Below are positions 1 to 8,456 of a DNA stretch of 25,864 nt, piece after piece; position 1 is the first letter of the stretch, and each line of letters begins with the position of its first letter. This DNA comes from Rubrivivax sp. Lineage in GTDB: Bacteria > Pseudomonadota > Gammaproteobacteria > Burkholderiales > Burkholderiaceae_C. The position numbers and the translations under genes are program-made. The notes under the pieces are model-generated. The model saw nothing but the letters and a program-made list of their open reading frames with translations. It was not told where the DNA came from and ran no database searches. The DNA lies in NCBI GenBank assembly GCA_016719535.1, contig JADJYX010000006.1, positions 1 to 25,864 on the forward strand. Reading direction: 5' to 3'.

Positions 1-7
1 TGCCGCC

Positions 8-49
8 GGTGTAAATCCGTCACTATTCGCTGGCGAGGTGGCGGTTCTG
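8..49 (+). repeat. Left terminal inverted repeat of IS21 element
   Basis: This aligns without gaps to the reverse complement of 3526-3567. Conserved blocks are GGT, CCG, CTATTCG, GG, GAGGTGGCGGTT and TG, with mismatches between them. IstA would bind such repeated terminal sequences. Confidence 0.7.
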
Positions 50-76
50 TGGTGAGAGATGCCGAGACGCTGAAGT

Positions 77-104
77 GCAGATGGCCCCGGGAGGGGCCAT
101 CTGC
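77..104. terminator. Hairpin just inside left IS end
   Basis: There is a perfect 12-bp stem (77-88 with 93-104; arm GCAGATGGCCCC) and a 4-nt loop. It lies 36 bp past the stop of the last gene in the IS operon. No clear T-run follows on the minus strand. It could terminate the IS transcript or block outside transcription from entering the element. Confidence 0.5.
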
Positions 105-140
105 TTGTTCAAGGGGTTCGTTCGGGGGCGTCTGCTCGGT

Positions 141-359
141 TCAGAACGGTTCGTCGGGGTCGAACTCAGGGGGTGGTCCATCAGGCACGAGTTGCTCGCG
201 CCAAGCCTGCTGCACCTGGGGACCGTATGCGTCCCACAGCGCCTGGCGCAGCAGCTGCAGGCACTCGAAGACCGCCAAGGCTTGCTCGGGCGTCCAGTGC
301 CGCGGGATCGGGGATGCCGTTGGCGTGATCGACGGTGTCGACGGCGCTGGCGTGCTCAT
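141..359 (-). CDS. 72-aa IS21-associated hypothetical protein
   Basis: This small ORF starts with an ATG whose first four bases overlap the istB stop (ATGA at 359-356), the classic arrangement of translationally coupled genes. It has a Ser/Thr/Pro-rich N-terminus (residues 1-20), a helical middle (about 24-57, with HWTPEQALAVFECLQLLRQA) and an acidic Pro-rich tail ending PPPEFDPDEPF. It has no membrane segment and no recognised catalytic motif. I do not recognise a named family. Its position after istB and inside the terminal repeats makes it a third gene of the element. The same frame is open upstream across istB, but that part is antisense-like shadow and the ATG at 359 is the only well-placed start. 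Confidence 0.6.
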   Translation of the reverse strand: MSTPAPSTPSITPTASPIPRHWTPEQALAVFECLQLLRQALWDAYGPQVQQAWREQLVPDGPPPEFDPDEPF

Positions 360-1151
360 CGAGCCGCCTTGCGCGAGCGCGAGGCCGGCGCCTTGGCGGC
401 ACGCTCGGCCTTGCGCAGTGCGTCGCGCTCCTCGGCCTCCTTGGCGCGGTACGAGGCGCCGTCGATGCGAACGACCTCGGCCCGGTGCATCAGCCGATCG
501 ATAAGGGAGACCACGCAGGCCGCGTTGGGGAAGACCTCGCCCCACTCGGCGAAGGCGCGGTTGGTGGTCACCACCGTGCTCTTGTGCTGGTAGCGCCGGC
601 TGACCAGCTCGAACAGCAAGTCGGCGTGCCGGTTCGAGTACGACAGGTAGCCCACCTCGTCGATGAGCAGCAGGTCCGGCGCGGCGTAATGGCGCAGCTT
701 CCTGCGCAGGGCCGAGTCGCTGTCCAGTGCAGCCAGCTCGCCCAGCAGGTTGCCCGCCGTGATGAACAGCGCCGTGTGCCCAGCCAGCACCGCCTGGTAC
801 CCGAGGTTGCACGCGCACATCGTCTTGCCCACCCCGTTGGGGCCGACCAGCACGACGTTGCTGGCGTCCCGGAGGAACTGCAGCGTCATCAACTCCTCGA
901 CCGCCGCCCGGTCGATGCTCCTGGGCCAGCTCCAGTCGAAGTCCGCCAACGGCTTGAAGCGCCCGATGTGGGCTGCGCGCAGCCGCCGCTCCAGGCTGCG
1001 CCGGCCGCGCTCGGCGGCCTCCCAGGCCAGCAGCTGTGCGACCCAGCGCGCCTGATCGGCCTGGCCCATCACCTCGGCCCAGTGGGTCAGCAGGCCATGC
1101 AGGCGAAGTGCGCCTGCCTGCTCGCGCAGCTCGGCCTGGGAGGATCGGGGT

Positions 1152-1159
<8 letters not shown>
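356..1159 (-). CDS. istB: IS21-family transposition helper ATPase IstB
   Basis: This 267-aa DnaA-like AAA+ ATPase assists the IstA transposase in target selection and strand transfer. Walker A is GPNGVGKT at about residues 106-113 and Walker B is LLLIDEVGY with the Asp-Glu pair near 167-168. The usual N-terminal IstB region (LRLHGLLTHWAEV) precedes them. Length is normal for the family. The ATG at 1159 was chosen because it overlaps the istA stop by 8 bp, typical for this operon. The ORF is also open further upstream, inside istA in another frame, and that extension is rejected. The C-terminus is lysine- and arginine-rich. The gene appears intact, so together with istA the element may be active. 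Confidence 0.93.
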
Positions 1160-2649
<1,490 letters not shown>

Positions 2650-2666
<17 letters not shown>

Positions 2667-3174
2667 GGCGCCTCCTGTGCGACACGCCGTGACGCACGAA
2701 GCCCAGACGCAGCGCCGCGCCTTGCTGCGCGCCGCAGCGCCGGCAGGTCCAGCAGGTGCCAACCATGGCCGGCGTGGCAGCGGGGGCGAGTTCGACAGGC
2801 GCGTCCTGCGCAGCGAAGTCGGCAGGCATGTCGGCGGTTGTGACGCTCAGGCTGGGGCGTGTCCATGCCACCAGTGGAGCCCAGGCCGCCCCCGAGTGGG
2901 AACCCTGATGCGTCACGTTGTGTGCATCGTCGGCTGCGCCGTCGCGGGCCTCACGGGAAGCAAGACGCTCGCGCCAAAGGCGTGAGCGCTGCGCGTGCGC
3001 GATGCGGCCGCGCCGGGAGCACTGGTAGCGCCGTGCGCTGAGCCGCTGCCCATCCTCGCGGGCTTGGCGGCTGCACGCCCGGCCGCAATAGCGGTTGCCG
3101 CGATCGCAGCGGCGGCACAAGACGACCTGGACGCGACAGCGCGCGCACAGGTACAGGCGGGCGGATGGGTCCAT
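2650..3174 (-). CDS. Cysteine-rich putative zinc-binding protein, IS21 passenger
   Basis: This 174-aa protein begins with a cysteine cluster in the order C-x2-C-x6-C-x2-C-x6-C-x3-C (residues about 10-34, within RLYLCARCRVQVVLCRRCDR). An Arg-rich helical region (RRYQCSRRGRIAHAQRSRLWRERL) follows, and a second cluster C-x2-C-x2-C (CWTCRRCG) lies near the C-terminus. The layout suggests a zinc-ribbon protein that binds nucleic acid. I recall similar proteins next to IS21-type transposase genes, but cannot check this here. Its 3' end overlaps the istA start by 17 bp, consistent with one operon. The ATG at 3174 is used, but a GTG at 3227 would add WGESVQHFGCAGVR and is also plausible; neither has a good ribosome binding site. 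Confidence 0.6.
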
Positions 3175-3425
3175 GCGCACCCCGGCACAACCGAAGTGCT
3201 GGACGGACTCGCCCCAGCGCGCCACACTGCTGTGGCACCGCCTTCTTCGGCACGGTGTAGGGCACGGTACGGTCGTCAAGCTTCCCGGCGAGTCAGACCG
3301 CTGCCGTGCCCACCTTCTTCGGCATCGACCGCGTTGTACCGCGGCGTGCCCACTGCGCCGCCGGGCTACAGACACGCCGTGACGGCCGACACCGACGCCA
3401 CTGCAGCGCTCACGGCGCGCCGCCC
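3175..3425. other. Non-coding right part of IS21 element
   Basis: No convincing gene is seen here. The frame of the cysteine-rich ORF remains open on the minus strand to about 3375, but the translated part is Arg/Ser-rich with no motif. The promoter of the IS operon should lie in this stretch, although I could not pick a clear -35/-10 pair. Confidence 0.4.
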
Positions 3426-3465
3426 GCGTCTTCCTGGCCGCCCTGCAGGGCGGCCAGGAAGACGC
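3426..3465. repeat. Perfect 40-bp palindrome
   Basis: The two 20-nt arms are exact reverse complements with no spacer and the centre is CTGCAG (3443-3448). It lies about 60 bp inside the right terminal repeat of the IS. As RNA it would form a very stable hairpin, so it may stop outside transcription from reaching the transposase genes. As DNA it could extrude as a cruciform. Confidence 0.85.
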
Positions 3466-3525
3466 ACATCTCCATCAAAGCCAGAACGAACCAGCAGGCG
3501 CTGTTCGGGTGACCCAGGAGTTCGT

Positions 3526-3567
3526 CAAAACCGCCACCTCACCGTCGAATAGACGCGGTTCCTGACC
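3526..3567 (-). repeat. Right terminal inverted repeat of IS21 element
   Basis: On the minus strand this reads as a diverged copy of 8-49: the GGT, CCG, CTATTCG and GAGGTGGCGGTT blocks lie at the same spacing. The neighbouring IS remnant begins 12 bp further on. Confidence 0.7.
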
Positions 3568-3578
3568 AGCGTTCACAG

Positions 3579-4118
3579 GTGCGCGTGTTCGAGCGCCGCA
3601 TCGAGATCCGCGAGCTGAAGACACAGGCCCTGCTGCGCACCCACGCCCGTGCCGAGCGCCCAGGCACGGTGGTGCTGCCCGACGACGAGCGCGTGTTCAA
3701 CCCGTCGCGCCAGACGCGGCACATCCTGGCCCAGGCCAAGGCCATCGGGGCCGACGCGGCCCGGCTGTGCGAGCTGCTGTTCGCCATCGAAGGCCGCGTC
3801 GGGCAACGCAAGCTGTGGGGCATCGTCAGCCTGGCCCAGCGCTACCCCCGCCGCCTGGTCAACAGCGCCTGCGGGCGGGCCCTGGCCGACGGCATCTACA
3901 GCTACCGGCACGTCAAGGTCGCCACCGAGCGGCTGGTCACCGAGGCACTGGCGGCCATCGACCGCGCCGATGCCGCCCCGGTGCAGGGCGAGCTCGCGCT
4001 GACCCAGGACCACCCGCTGATCCGCAGCGTCGACGACTACGCAGAGCTGTTCGCGCGCGGCGCCGCACAGCCCGACACCGGCACCCCGAACACCACCATC
4101 ACCGAGATCAACCCATGA
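3579..4118 (+). pseudogene. istA: IstA transposase, C-terminal fragment
   Basis: About 179 codons remain, corresponding to the C-terminal third of an IS21-type transposase. The recognisable part is HILAQAKAIGADAARLCELLF followed by a helical region with QRKLWGIVSLAQRYPRRLVNSAC and YRHVKVATERLVTEAL, typical of one IstA subgroup's C-terminus. The HTH and the DDE catalytic core are missing because the intact IS21 abuts at 3575. The GTG at 3579 is only the first possible start in the remaining frame, not a native start. The stop overlaps the next gene's ATG (ATGA at 4115-4118), preserving the original istA-istB coupling. It cannot encode an active transposase. Confidence 0.85.
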
Positions 4119-4878
4119 ACATGCAAGAGATCGAGCGCGCCCTGCGCGAGCTGCGCCTGTCGGGCATCGCCGCCACCCTGAGCACCCGGGTGATGCAAGC
4201 CCAGAGCACCCAGGAGCCCTTCCTGGACACCTTCGCGGCGATGCTGCAGGACGAGCTCGACCGGCGCCGCTCGCGCCTGACCGAACGGCGCTTCAAGCAG
4301 TCACGCCTGGACGAGCGGCCCACACTCGCCGACTTCGACTGGCGCTTCAACCCCAAGCTGCCGCGCCAGGCCTGCTTCGAGTTGCACACCCTGAAGTTCA
4401 TCGGCGAAGGTGGCAATGCGCTGATCATCGGCAAGCCCGGCACCGGCAAGAGCCATGTTGCGAAGGCCGTGGCCTACCAGGCCACGCTGCAGGGCTTCGA
4501 CGTGCGCTACGTCGAGGCCGACACCGAGTTCGCCCGCTACGGGCTGGGCAGCACCGCCGAGCAGGCCGCGCTGCTGCGCAGCTTCGTCGAGCCGACCTCG
4601 TCGTGCTGGACGATCTGTTCCTGGCCAGGCGCATCTCCGAGGCCAGCGCCGAGTTGCTGCAGACCGTCGTGCACCAGCGCTACAAGCAGCGCCGCAGCAT
4701 CGTCGTCACCTCAAACCGTGTCGTGCAAGACTGGGGCAAGTACCTCGGCGACGCCACCATGGCCACCACCATCCTCGACCGTCTCATGCACCGCGCGGCC
4801 ATGCTGGAGTTCGAGGGCAAGAGCTATCGCCTCAAGGAGGCGGCCTCGCGCATCGCGCTGAACGCCGACTGCCCCTGA
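4115..4878 (+). pseudogene. istB: IstB ATPase with one frameshift
   Basis: The N-terminal two thirds read MNMQEIERALRELRLSGIAA through Walker A (IIGKPGTGKSHVAKA) and RYVEADTEFARYGL. The frame then breaks near 4593, and the rest continues in the next frame as VVLDDLFLARRISEASAELL (Walker B region with Asp-Asp) to the end at LNADCP. Adding one C in the run at 4592-4593 would restore EPDLVVLDDL, so a 1-nt deletion explains the break. Repaired length would be about 254 aa, normal for IstB. The partner istA is truncated, so decay is expected, but a sequencing error cannot be excluded. Confidence 0.87.
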
Positions 4879-4954
4879 GCAGGCGCCCTGGTCGCTCAGG
4901 CAGACCCGCAGCAACGGCCCAGCCGGGCCGACACCCCTCGATCCAGTCCAAGCA

Positions 4955-5091
4955 ACTCGCGCCCGCCGATCAGGCGGCATCGCCCTGGCCTGCACCACCC
5001 GCCCCGATCGATCCACCGCGTGCACCTGGAATACCCGCTTGGACAGATCCACCCCTACCCGCGCCACCGGCGCACGTGTAATCTCCACCAT
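4955..5091 (-). pseudogene. IS110-family transposase, N-terminal fragment
   Basis: From the ATG at 5091 the minus strand reads MVEITRAPVARVGVDLSKRV then FQVHAVDRSGRVVQARAMPP, the start of an IS110-type DEDD transposase (first acidic residue in GVDLSKR). After about 45 codons the similarity stops and the reading frame runs into the end of the IS21 remnant. A good ribosome binding site (AAAGGAG) lies just upstream of the ATG, so the original 5' end is kept. The RuvC-like core and the C-terminal serine domain are absent, so it is non-functional. The boundary near 4955 is approximate. Confidence 0.72.
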
Positions 5092-5181
5092 GGACTTCTC
5101 CTTTCCGTTCAGATTGAACTTCCGCAAGTCAATCTTGGTACCTCGATACCGTCACAGGACTGGGGAAGTCCCTTCGTATTC

Positions 5182-5284
5182 GTTCAACCGGACGCGCTAC
5201 GGCAAGGCACCCTGGCCGCGATGCGCCCGCTGTCTATCTTGCGCCTCGCGGCCAGGGCGCCTCGCCTCCGCGCGCCGGTTACCT
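5182..5284. repeat. attC-like imperfect palindrome 1
   Basis: The outer ends are GTTCAAC (5182-5188, fits RYYYAAC) and GTTACCT (5278-5284, only the GTT fits GTTRRRY). Inside, the arms pair over most of their length: AACCGGaCGCG with the complement of CGCGCGCCGGTT, and CCCTGGCCGCGA with the complement of TCGCGGCCAGGG. About 15 nt is left as a loop. Size and layout resemble an integron attC site. It precedes the toxin gene and is related to the sites at 5995 and 6525. Confidence 0.55.
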
Positions 5285-5311
5285 CTACGTTCAGCGTCAC
5301 AAAGCCCGACC

Positions 5312-5340
5312 TTGACCGTTATACGCCTAGGGCGTAGAGT
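5312..5340 (+). promoter_or_regulatory. Candidate promoter and operator of the toxin-antitoxin pair
   Basis: TTGACC (5312-5317) and TAGAGT (5335-5340) are 17 bp apart and could be -35 and -10 boxes. Between them is a 15-bp inverted repeat, TACGCC-TAG-GGCGTA (5322-5336), a plausible operator for the XRE antitoxin. Transcription would start about at the toxin ATG (5346), giving an almost leaderless message, so an alternative -10 (TATACG at 5322-5327 region) should be kept in mind. Confidence 0.35.
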
Positions 5341-5345
5341 TCGGC

Positions 5346-5690
5346 ATGCTCACCGTCGTTGAAAGTCCCATCTTTCAGAAGCTGTGGCCGCTGTACTGGG
5401 ACGAAGACGAAAGAGCCGAGTTCGCCTCGTACATCGCGGCAAACCCTGAAGCAGGAGCTGTGATCCGCGGCTCGGGCGGGGTACGGAAGGTCCGCTGGGC
5501 CCGAGAGGGTACCGGGAAGTCCGGAGGAGTCAGGATCGTCTACCTCACTCGAGCTCAGGTCGGTGAGGTGTACTTGCTGACTCTGTACGCCAAGGCCAAG
5601 TCCGAGAACATCTCCGTCGCAACTCTCAAGGAGATCCGTCGTGCCCTCGAAGCCCAAGAAGCTCAATGCCAAAGAGATCGCCAGTCTTGA
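5346..5690 (+). CDS. RelE/ParE-superfamily toxin (HigB-like)
   Basis: This 114-aa protein is of the small mRNA-interferase type. The central stretch VRKVRWAREGTGKSGGVRIV, followed by YLTRAQVGEVYLLTLYAKAK, matches the core beta-sheet of RelE/HigB-type toxins; basic residues there would contact mRNA at the ribosome. There is no signal peptide. It is followed by an XRE antitoxin gene overlapping its last 50 bp, and the toxin-first order is that of higBA-type modules. The ATG at 5346 is the first start in the frame after the candidate promoter. The pair is bounded by attC-like palindromes and its base composition is less GC-rich than the flanking chromosome, both pointing to acquired DNA. The exact subfamily is not certain. 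Confidence 0.8.
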   Translation: MLTVVESPIFQKLWPLYWDEDERAEFASYIAANPEAGAVIRGSGGVRKVRWAREGTGKSGGVRIVYLTRAQVGEVYLLTLYAKAKSENISVATLKEIRRALEAQEAQCQRDRQS

Positions 5691-5955
5691 ATCCACGAGA
5701 GACATTGGCGCCGAGATCCTTCAGTCGATCAAGGACATGAAGGCAGGGAAAGGCAAGGTCATCGCCTCCTCTGCAACCGAGGCACGCGAAGCAACTGGAC
5801 TTTCTCAAGCGAAGTTCGCCAGCCTGCTCGGAGTCTCGGTCCGAACCCTGCAAGGCTGGGAACAAGGTCGAAAGCAGCCTAGTGGTGCCGCGCGTACTTT
5901 GCTGGCTATTGCCAAGACGAATCCGAAAGCTATTCTGGCTGTCTCCGCGCAATAG
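5641..5955 (+). CDS. XRE-family antitoxin (HigA-like)
   Basis: This 104-aa protein has a helix-turn-helix domain at about residues 50-100 (GLSQAKFASLLGVSVRTLQG, then WEQGRKQPSGAARTLL). It should neutralise the upstream toxin and repress the shared promoter, probably at the inverted repeat at 5322-5336. The N-terminal 40 residues are Lys-rich and helical and could form the toxin-binding part. The GTG at 5641 gives a 50-bp overlap with the toxin gene; an in-frame ATG at 5668 is a possible alternative. The domain layout (short N-terminal extension, C-terminal HTH) fits antitoxins of toxin-first modules. Confidence 0.82.
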   Translation: MPSKPKKLNAKEIASLESTRDIGAEILQSIKDMKAGKGKVIASSATEAREATGLSQAKFASLLGVSVRTLQGWEQGRKQPSGAARTLLAIAKTNPKAILAVSAQ

Positions 5956-5994
5956 CATCAGCGCCTCAGGCAAGACAGTGACGCCGAACATGTC

Positions 5995-6099
5995 GGTCAA
6001 CCGGACGCGCTACGGCATGGCACCCTGACCGCGAGGCGCTGGTTGCCCATGTTCCGCCTCGCAGCCAGCGGATCCCATGCCTGCGCGCGCCGGTTACCT
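5995..6099. repeat. attC-like imperfect palindrome 2
   Basis: The outer ends are GGTCAAC (5995-6001) and GTTACCT (6093-6099). The left arm AACCGGACGCGCTACGGCATGG is closely matched by the reverse complement of the right arm (AACCGGCGCGCGCAGGCATGG). The first ~25 bp are nearly identical to site 1 (AACCGGACGCGCTACGGCA). It lies between the antitoxin stop and the tautomerase start. Confidence 0.55.
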
Positions 6100-6111
6100 C
6101 TTCGTTGTCGT

Positions 6112-6480
6112 ATGCCCATCATTGACGTTCAGTTCGTTCTGCCACACGGCGAGCATCCTCCAGAAGAACTCGCAAGAACCTTGGCAGATGAACTTGGCAA
6201 AGTGCTACGTGCAGCACCTGGCACTCTGTGGCTGCGTCTTCAGGTGCTTCCAGCCTCGAGGTACGCTGAGAATTCCAGCGATTCCACGGCGACCGGACTC
6301 CCCGTCTTTGTCACGGTGCTTCATGCCCACCCCAAGGAAGGGAGGGAACTGGAAGCGGAAGCACGGGCTCTTGCAAAGCAAGTTGCAGCCGCCATTGGTA
6401 GACCACACACACAGGTCCACATCGAATATGCACCACCCGGCGCTGGCCGCGTGGCATTCGGCGGTACCCTCGTCCAGTAG
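6112..6480 (+). CDS. Tautomerase-superfamily protein (4-oxalocrotonate tautomerase-like)
   Basis: This 122-aa protein starts Met-Pro-Ile-Ile; removal of Met would expose the N-terminal proline that acts as the catalytic base in this superfamily, which interconverts keto and enol forms of small acids. Two beta-alpha-beta halves can be seen, the first MPIIDVQFVLPHGEHPPEEL and the second VFVTVLHAHPKEGRELEAEA through PHTQVHIEYAPPGAGRVAFG. The longer open frame from 6043 runs through the palindrome and is rejected because it would bury the proline. The start lies 13 bp after the end of attC-like site 2, as is usual for integron cassettes. The substrate is unknown. Confidence 0.75.
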   Translation: MPIIDVQFVLPHGEHPPEELARTLADELGKVLRAAPGTLWLRLQVLPASRYAENSSDSTATGLPVFVTVLHAHPKEGRELEAEARALAKQVAAAIGRPHTQVHIEYAPPGAGRVAFGGTLVQ

Positions 6481-6524
6481 GCAACGAAGTCCGAGCAGGT
6501 CGGGTACATGAGCAAAGAGACGCC

Positions 6525-6573
6525 GCCCAACTTGTCGCGGCCGGGGCGCCATGCCGTTGCGGCCTGGTTACCT
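6525..6573. repeat. attC-like site 3 (short, degenerate)
   Basis: The ends are GCCCAAC (6525-6531, fits RYYYAAC) and GTTACCT (6567-6573). The right flank CTGGTTACCTCTGCG matches sites 1 and 2 (GGTTACCTCT), but the site is only about 49 bp and the arms pair weakly. It may be a truncated or diverged member of the same set. Confidence 0.4.
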
Positions 6574-6578
6574 CTGCG

Positions 6579-7505
6579 ATGAGCGTCACGGGCCACCGGC
6601 CCGCAGCCGGTGTGGCGCTGATCCTCGGCGCCGGCGGCCTCTTCGCCGCCATGGACACGCTGATCCGCCACACCGGCGCCTTGCTGCCGGTGCTGCTGAT
6701 GCTGACGGCGCGCTACCTCTTCCAGGCGGTGATGATGGCCGTCTGGCTGGCGCGGCCATCGGCGCCGGGCTACCGGCCGGCGCATCCGCGCTTCCAGCTC
6801 GCACGCGGCGCGCTGCTGCTGGGGTCGAGTGCCGCCAGCTTCTTCGGCCTGCAATACCTGCCGGTGCCCGAATTCACCGCCATCAGCATGCTGACGCCGG
6901 TGCTGGTGACGCTGCTGGCCGCCTGGCTGCTGCACGAACGCGTGTCGCGGCTGCGCTGGGCGCTGGTGGGCGGCGCCTTCGTCGGTGCGCTGATCGTCAT
7001 CCGGCCCGGCAGCGGGCTGTTCGGCTGGGCGGTGCTGTTTCCGCTGGCCGGCGCCAGCTGCTATGCCGCCTTTCAGGTGCTGACCTCGCGGCTGGCGTCG
7101 CTGGAAAACCCCTTCACCACGCATTTCTGGACCGGCCTCACCGGAAGCCTGATCCTGCTGCCGCTGCTGCTGGCCAGCCCGCTGCCGCTGGCCACGCTGC
7201 TGCCCGCGCTGCCAGCCGCGCATTGGGCACTGCTGCTGGCGATCGGCTTCTGCGGCAGCGTCGGCCACCTGCTGCTGATCTTCGCGCTCGGCTTCGCACC
7301 CACGGCGACGCTGATGCCCTTCATCTACGTGCAGATCGCCTGGGCGGCCGCGCTGGCCTGGCTGGTGGCCGGCCATCTGCCGGACTTCTGGGCCTGGGTG
7401 GGCATGGCGGTGATCGCCGCCTGCGGTGCGGCCAGCGCCTGGCTCAACCTGCGCAGCCCGGGCAGGCCGGCGTCGCCGGTGGCGGCAGACACCATCGCCG
7501 ACTGA
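6579..7505 (+). CDS. EamA-family (DMT superfamily) transporter
   Basis: This 308-aa inner-membrane protein has about ten hydrophobic segments arranged as two EamA repeats, first around residues 10-140 and second around 150-290. Family signatures include the helix ending LTPVLVTLLAAWLLHERVS with a charged residue pair after it, repeated as MPFIYVQIAWAAALAWLVAG. Members export amino acids, purines or other metabolites; the substrate cannot be told. The ATG at 6579 is 6 bp after attC-like site 3 and has no clear ribosome binding site, so expression may depend on the upstream array or a native promoter may have been displaced. It is convergent with the hydrolase gene at right. Confidence 0.88.
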   Translation: MSVTGHRPAAGVALILGAGGLFAAMDTLIRHTGALLPVLLMLTARYLFQAVMMAVWLARPSAPGYRPAHPRFQLARGALLLGSSAASFFGLQYLPVPEFTAISMLTPVLVTLLAAWLLHERVSRLRWALVGGAFVGALIVIRPGSGLFGWAVLFPLAGASCYAAFQVLTSRLASLENPFTTHFWTGLTGSLILLPLLLASPLPLATLLPALPAAHWALLLAIGFCGSVGHLLLIFALGFAPTATLMPFIYVQIAWAAALAWLVAGHLPDFWAWVGMAVIAACGAASAWLNLRSPGRPASPVAADTIAD

Positions 7506-7530
7506 GATCGCCGGCCGCGAGATCAGGCCG

Positions 7531-8443
7531 TCAGGGGTAGCGCGCCAGCACGCCGACCAGCCAGGCGCCCATGGCCCGCCCGAGCTTGCGATAGCCGCTG
7601 CGGTTGGGGTGGATCTCGTTGGCCCAGTCGCCCGAGGACTGCTGCGCCGCGGGGTCTGGCGCCACCAGGGTCACCGCAGCGGCGCTGTCGAAGACATGCA
7701 CGCGCGGCAGCGGGTCGCTGCCCTGGTCGCTGTCGGCCGCCAGCCACAGCGCGCGCAGGCGCTGGAACAGCAGCGCGGCCACGCCCTGGTGCTCGGCCGC
7801 CGGCACGCCGGCATCGCGCAGCGCCGGAAACAGCCAGCCCTCGCGGGCCTGGCCCGGCACGCCGTGGGCCCACACCGTGGGCACCGAATAGGTATGCAGC
7901 AGCAGCGGCCGGCCGGCGGCGGGGCCGCTGTCGCGCCGCTGCACCAGCACGCCCAGGTTGTGGCGCAGAAACCCGGCCAGCGCGGCCCACCCCGGCTCGC
8001 TGATCCAGCGCGCCGGGCCAGCCACCCCGGGGGGCTGGGCCGCGGTCTCTTCGGGCGCCAGCAGCAGCCGCTGGTGCAGCGGCACCAGCGTGCCGTCGGG
8101 GCGACGCGGCCGCACGCCGGCGGCGTCGATGAGGTCGTTGCCGCCCGCTGACAACAGGATCGCCGACCAGGACAAGGGCGAAATTCGGGTCGCGCAGCAG
8201 GCGGTCGAAGCGCGGGTCGTCCATGCCGTCGACCATGTGCTGCAAGGTGTTGCCCGGGTAGGCGGCATCGACCACGGTGCTGCGCACGGGGAGGTCGAGC
8301 TGCAGCATCAGGTTGGTGGCCGCCGGGCCGGTCAGCTCGCCGAGCGTAAACCACGAATCGCCCTCGGCCAGCAGCACCGGCCACTCGAGCACCGGCGGGT
8401 CGCCGGCGAAGAATTCGTCGGCGCGCACGCGCGAGGGCAGCAT
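7531..8443 (-). pseudogene. SGNH/GDSL-family hydrolase with one frameshift
   Basis: The N-terminal part reads VLLAEGDSWFTLGE, the GDS nucleophile block of SGNH hydrolases (block I). The third block, LLSAGGNDLIDAAG, follows in a different frame, and the C-terminus WANEIHPNRSGYRKLGR supplies the Asp/His-type block V (HPN). The frame change lies near 8163, where one extra base in GGCGATCC on the minus strand breaks LVLVAILLSAGGND. All blocks are therefore present and a single 1-nt insertion explains the break. Repaired, it would be about 303 aa, an esterase or lipase-like enzyme of unknown substrate. No signal peptide is evident. It lies 13 bp downstream of the CBS gene, probably in one transcript. 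Sequencing error remains possible. Confidence 0.8.
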
Positions 8444-8456
8444 GATGGCCTGCCGC

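Larger units (their letters stand above)
3576..4960 (+). mobile_element. Remnant of a second IS21-family element
   Basis: This holds the 3' part of an istA gene and a frameshifted istB, in the opposite orientation to the intact IS21 at left. The sequences clearly differ, so this is a different IS21 subgroup. The left boundary is the junction with the intact IS. The right boundary is approximate, set where the IS110-like coding sequence begins to be recognisable (about 4955-4965). Confidence 0.7.

Noticed and set aside
360..818. Upstream extension of the 72-aa IS ORF
   Set aside because: It lies wholly within istB in another frame and is Arg/Gly/Ala-rich; the ATG overlapping the istB stop is a better start.
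5182..6573. Definite integron attC sites
   Set aside because: They were kept only as attC-like because GTTACCT departs from GTTRRRY, site 3 is too short and no integrase gene is present.
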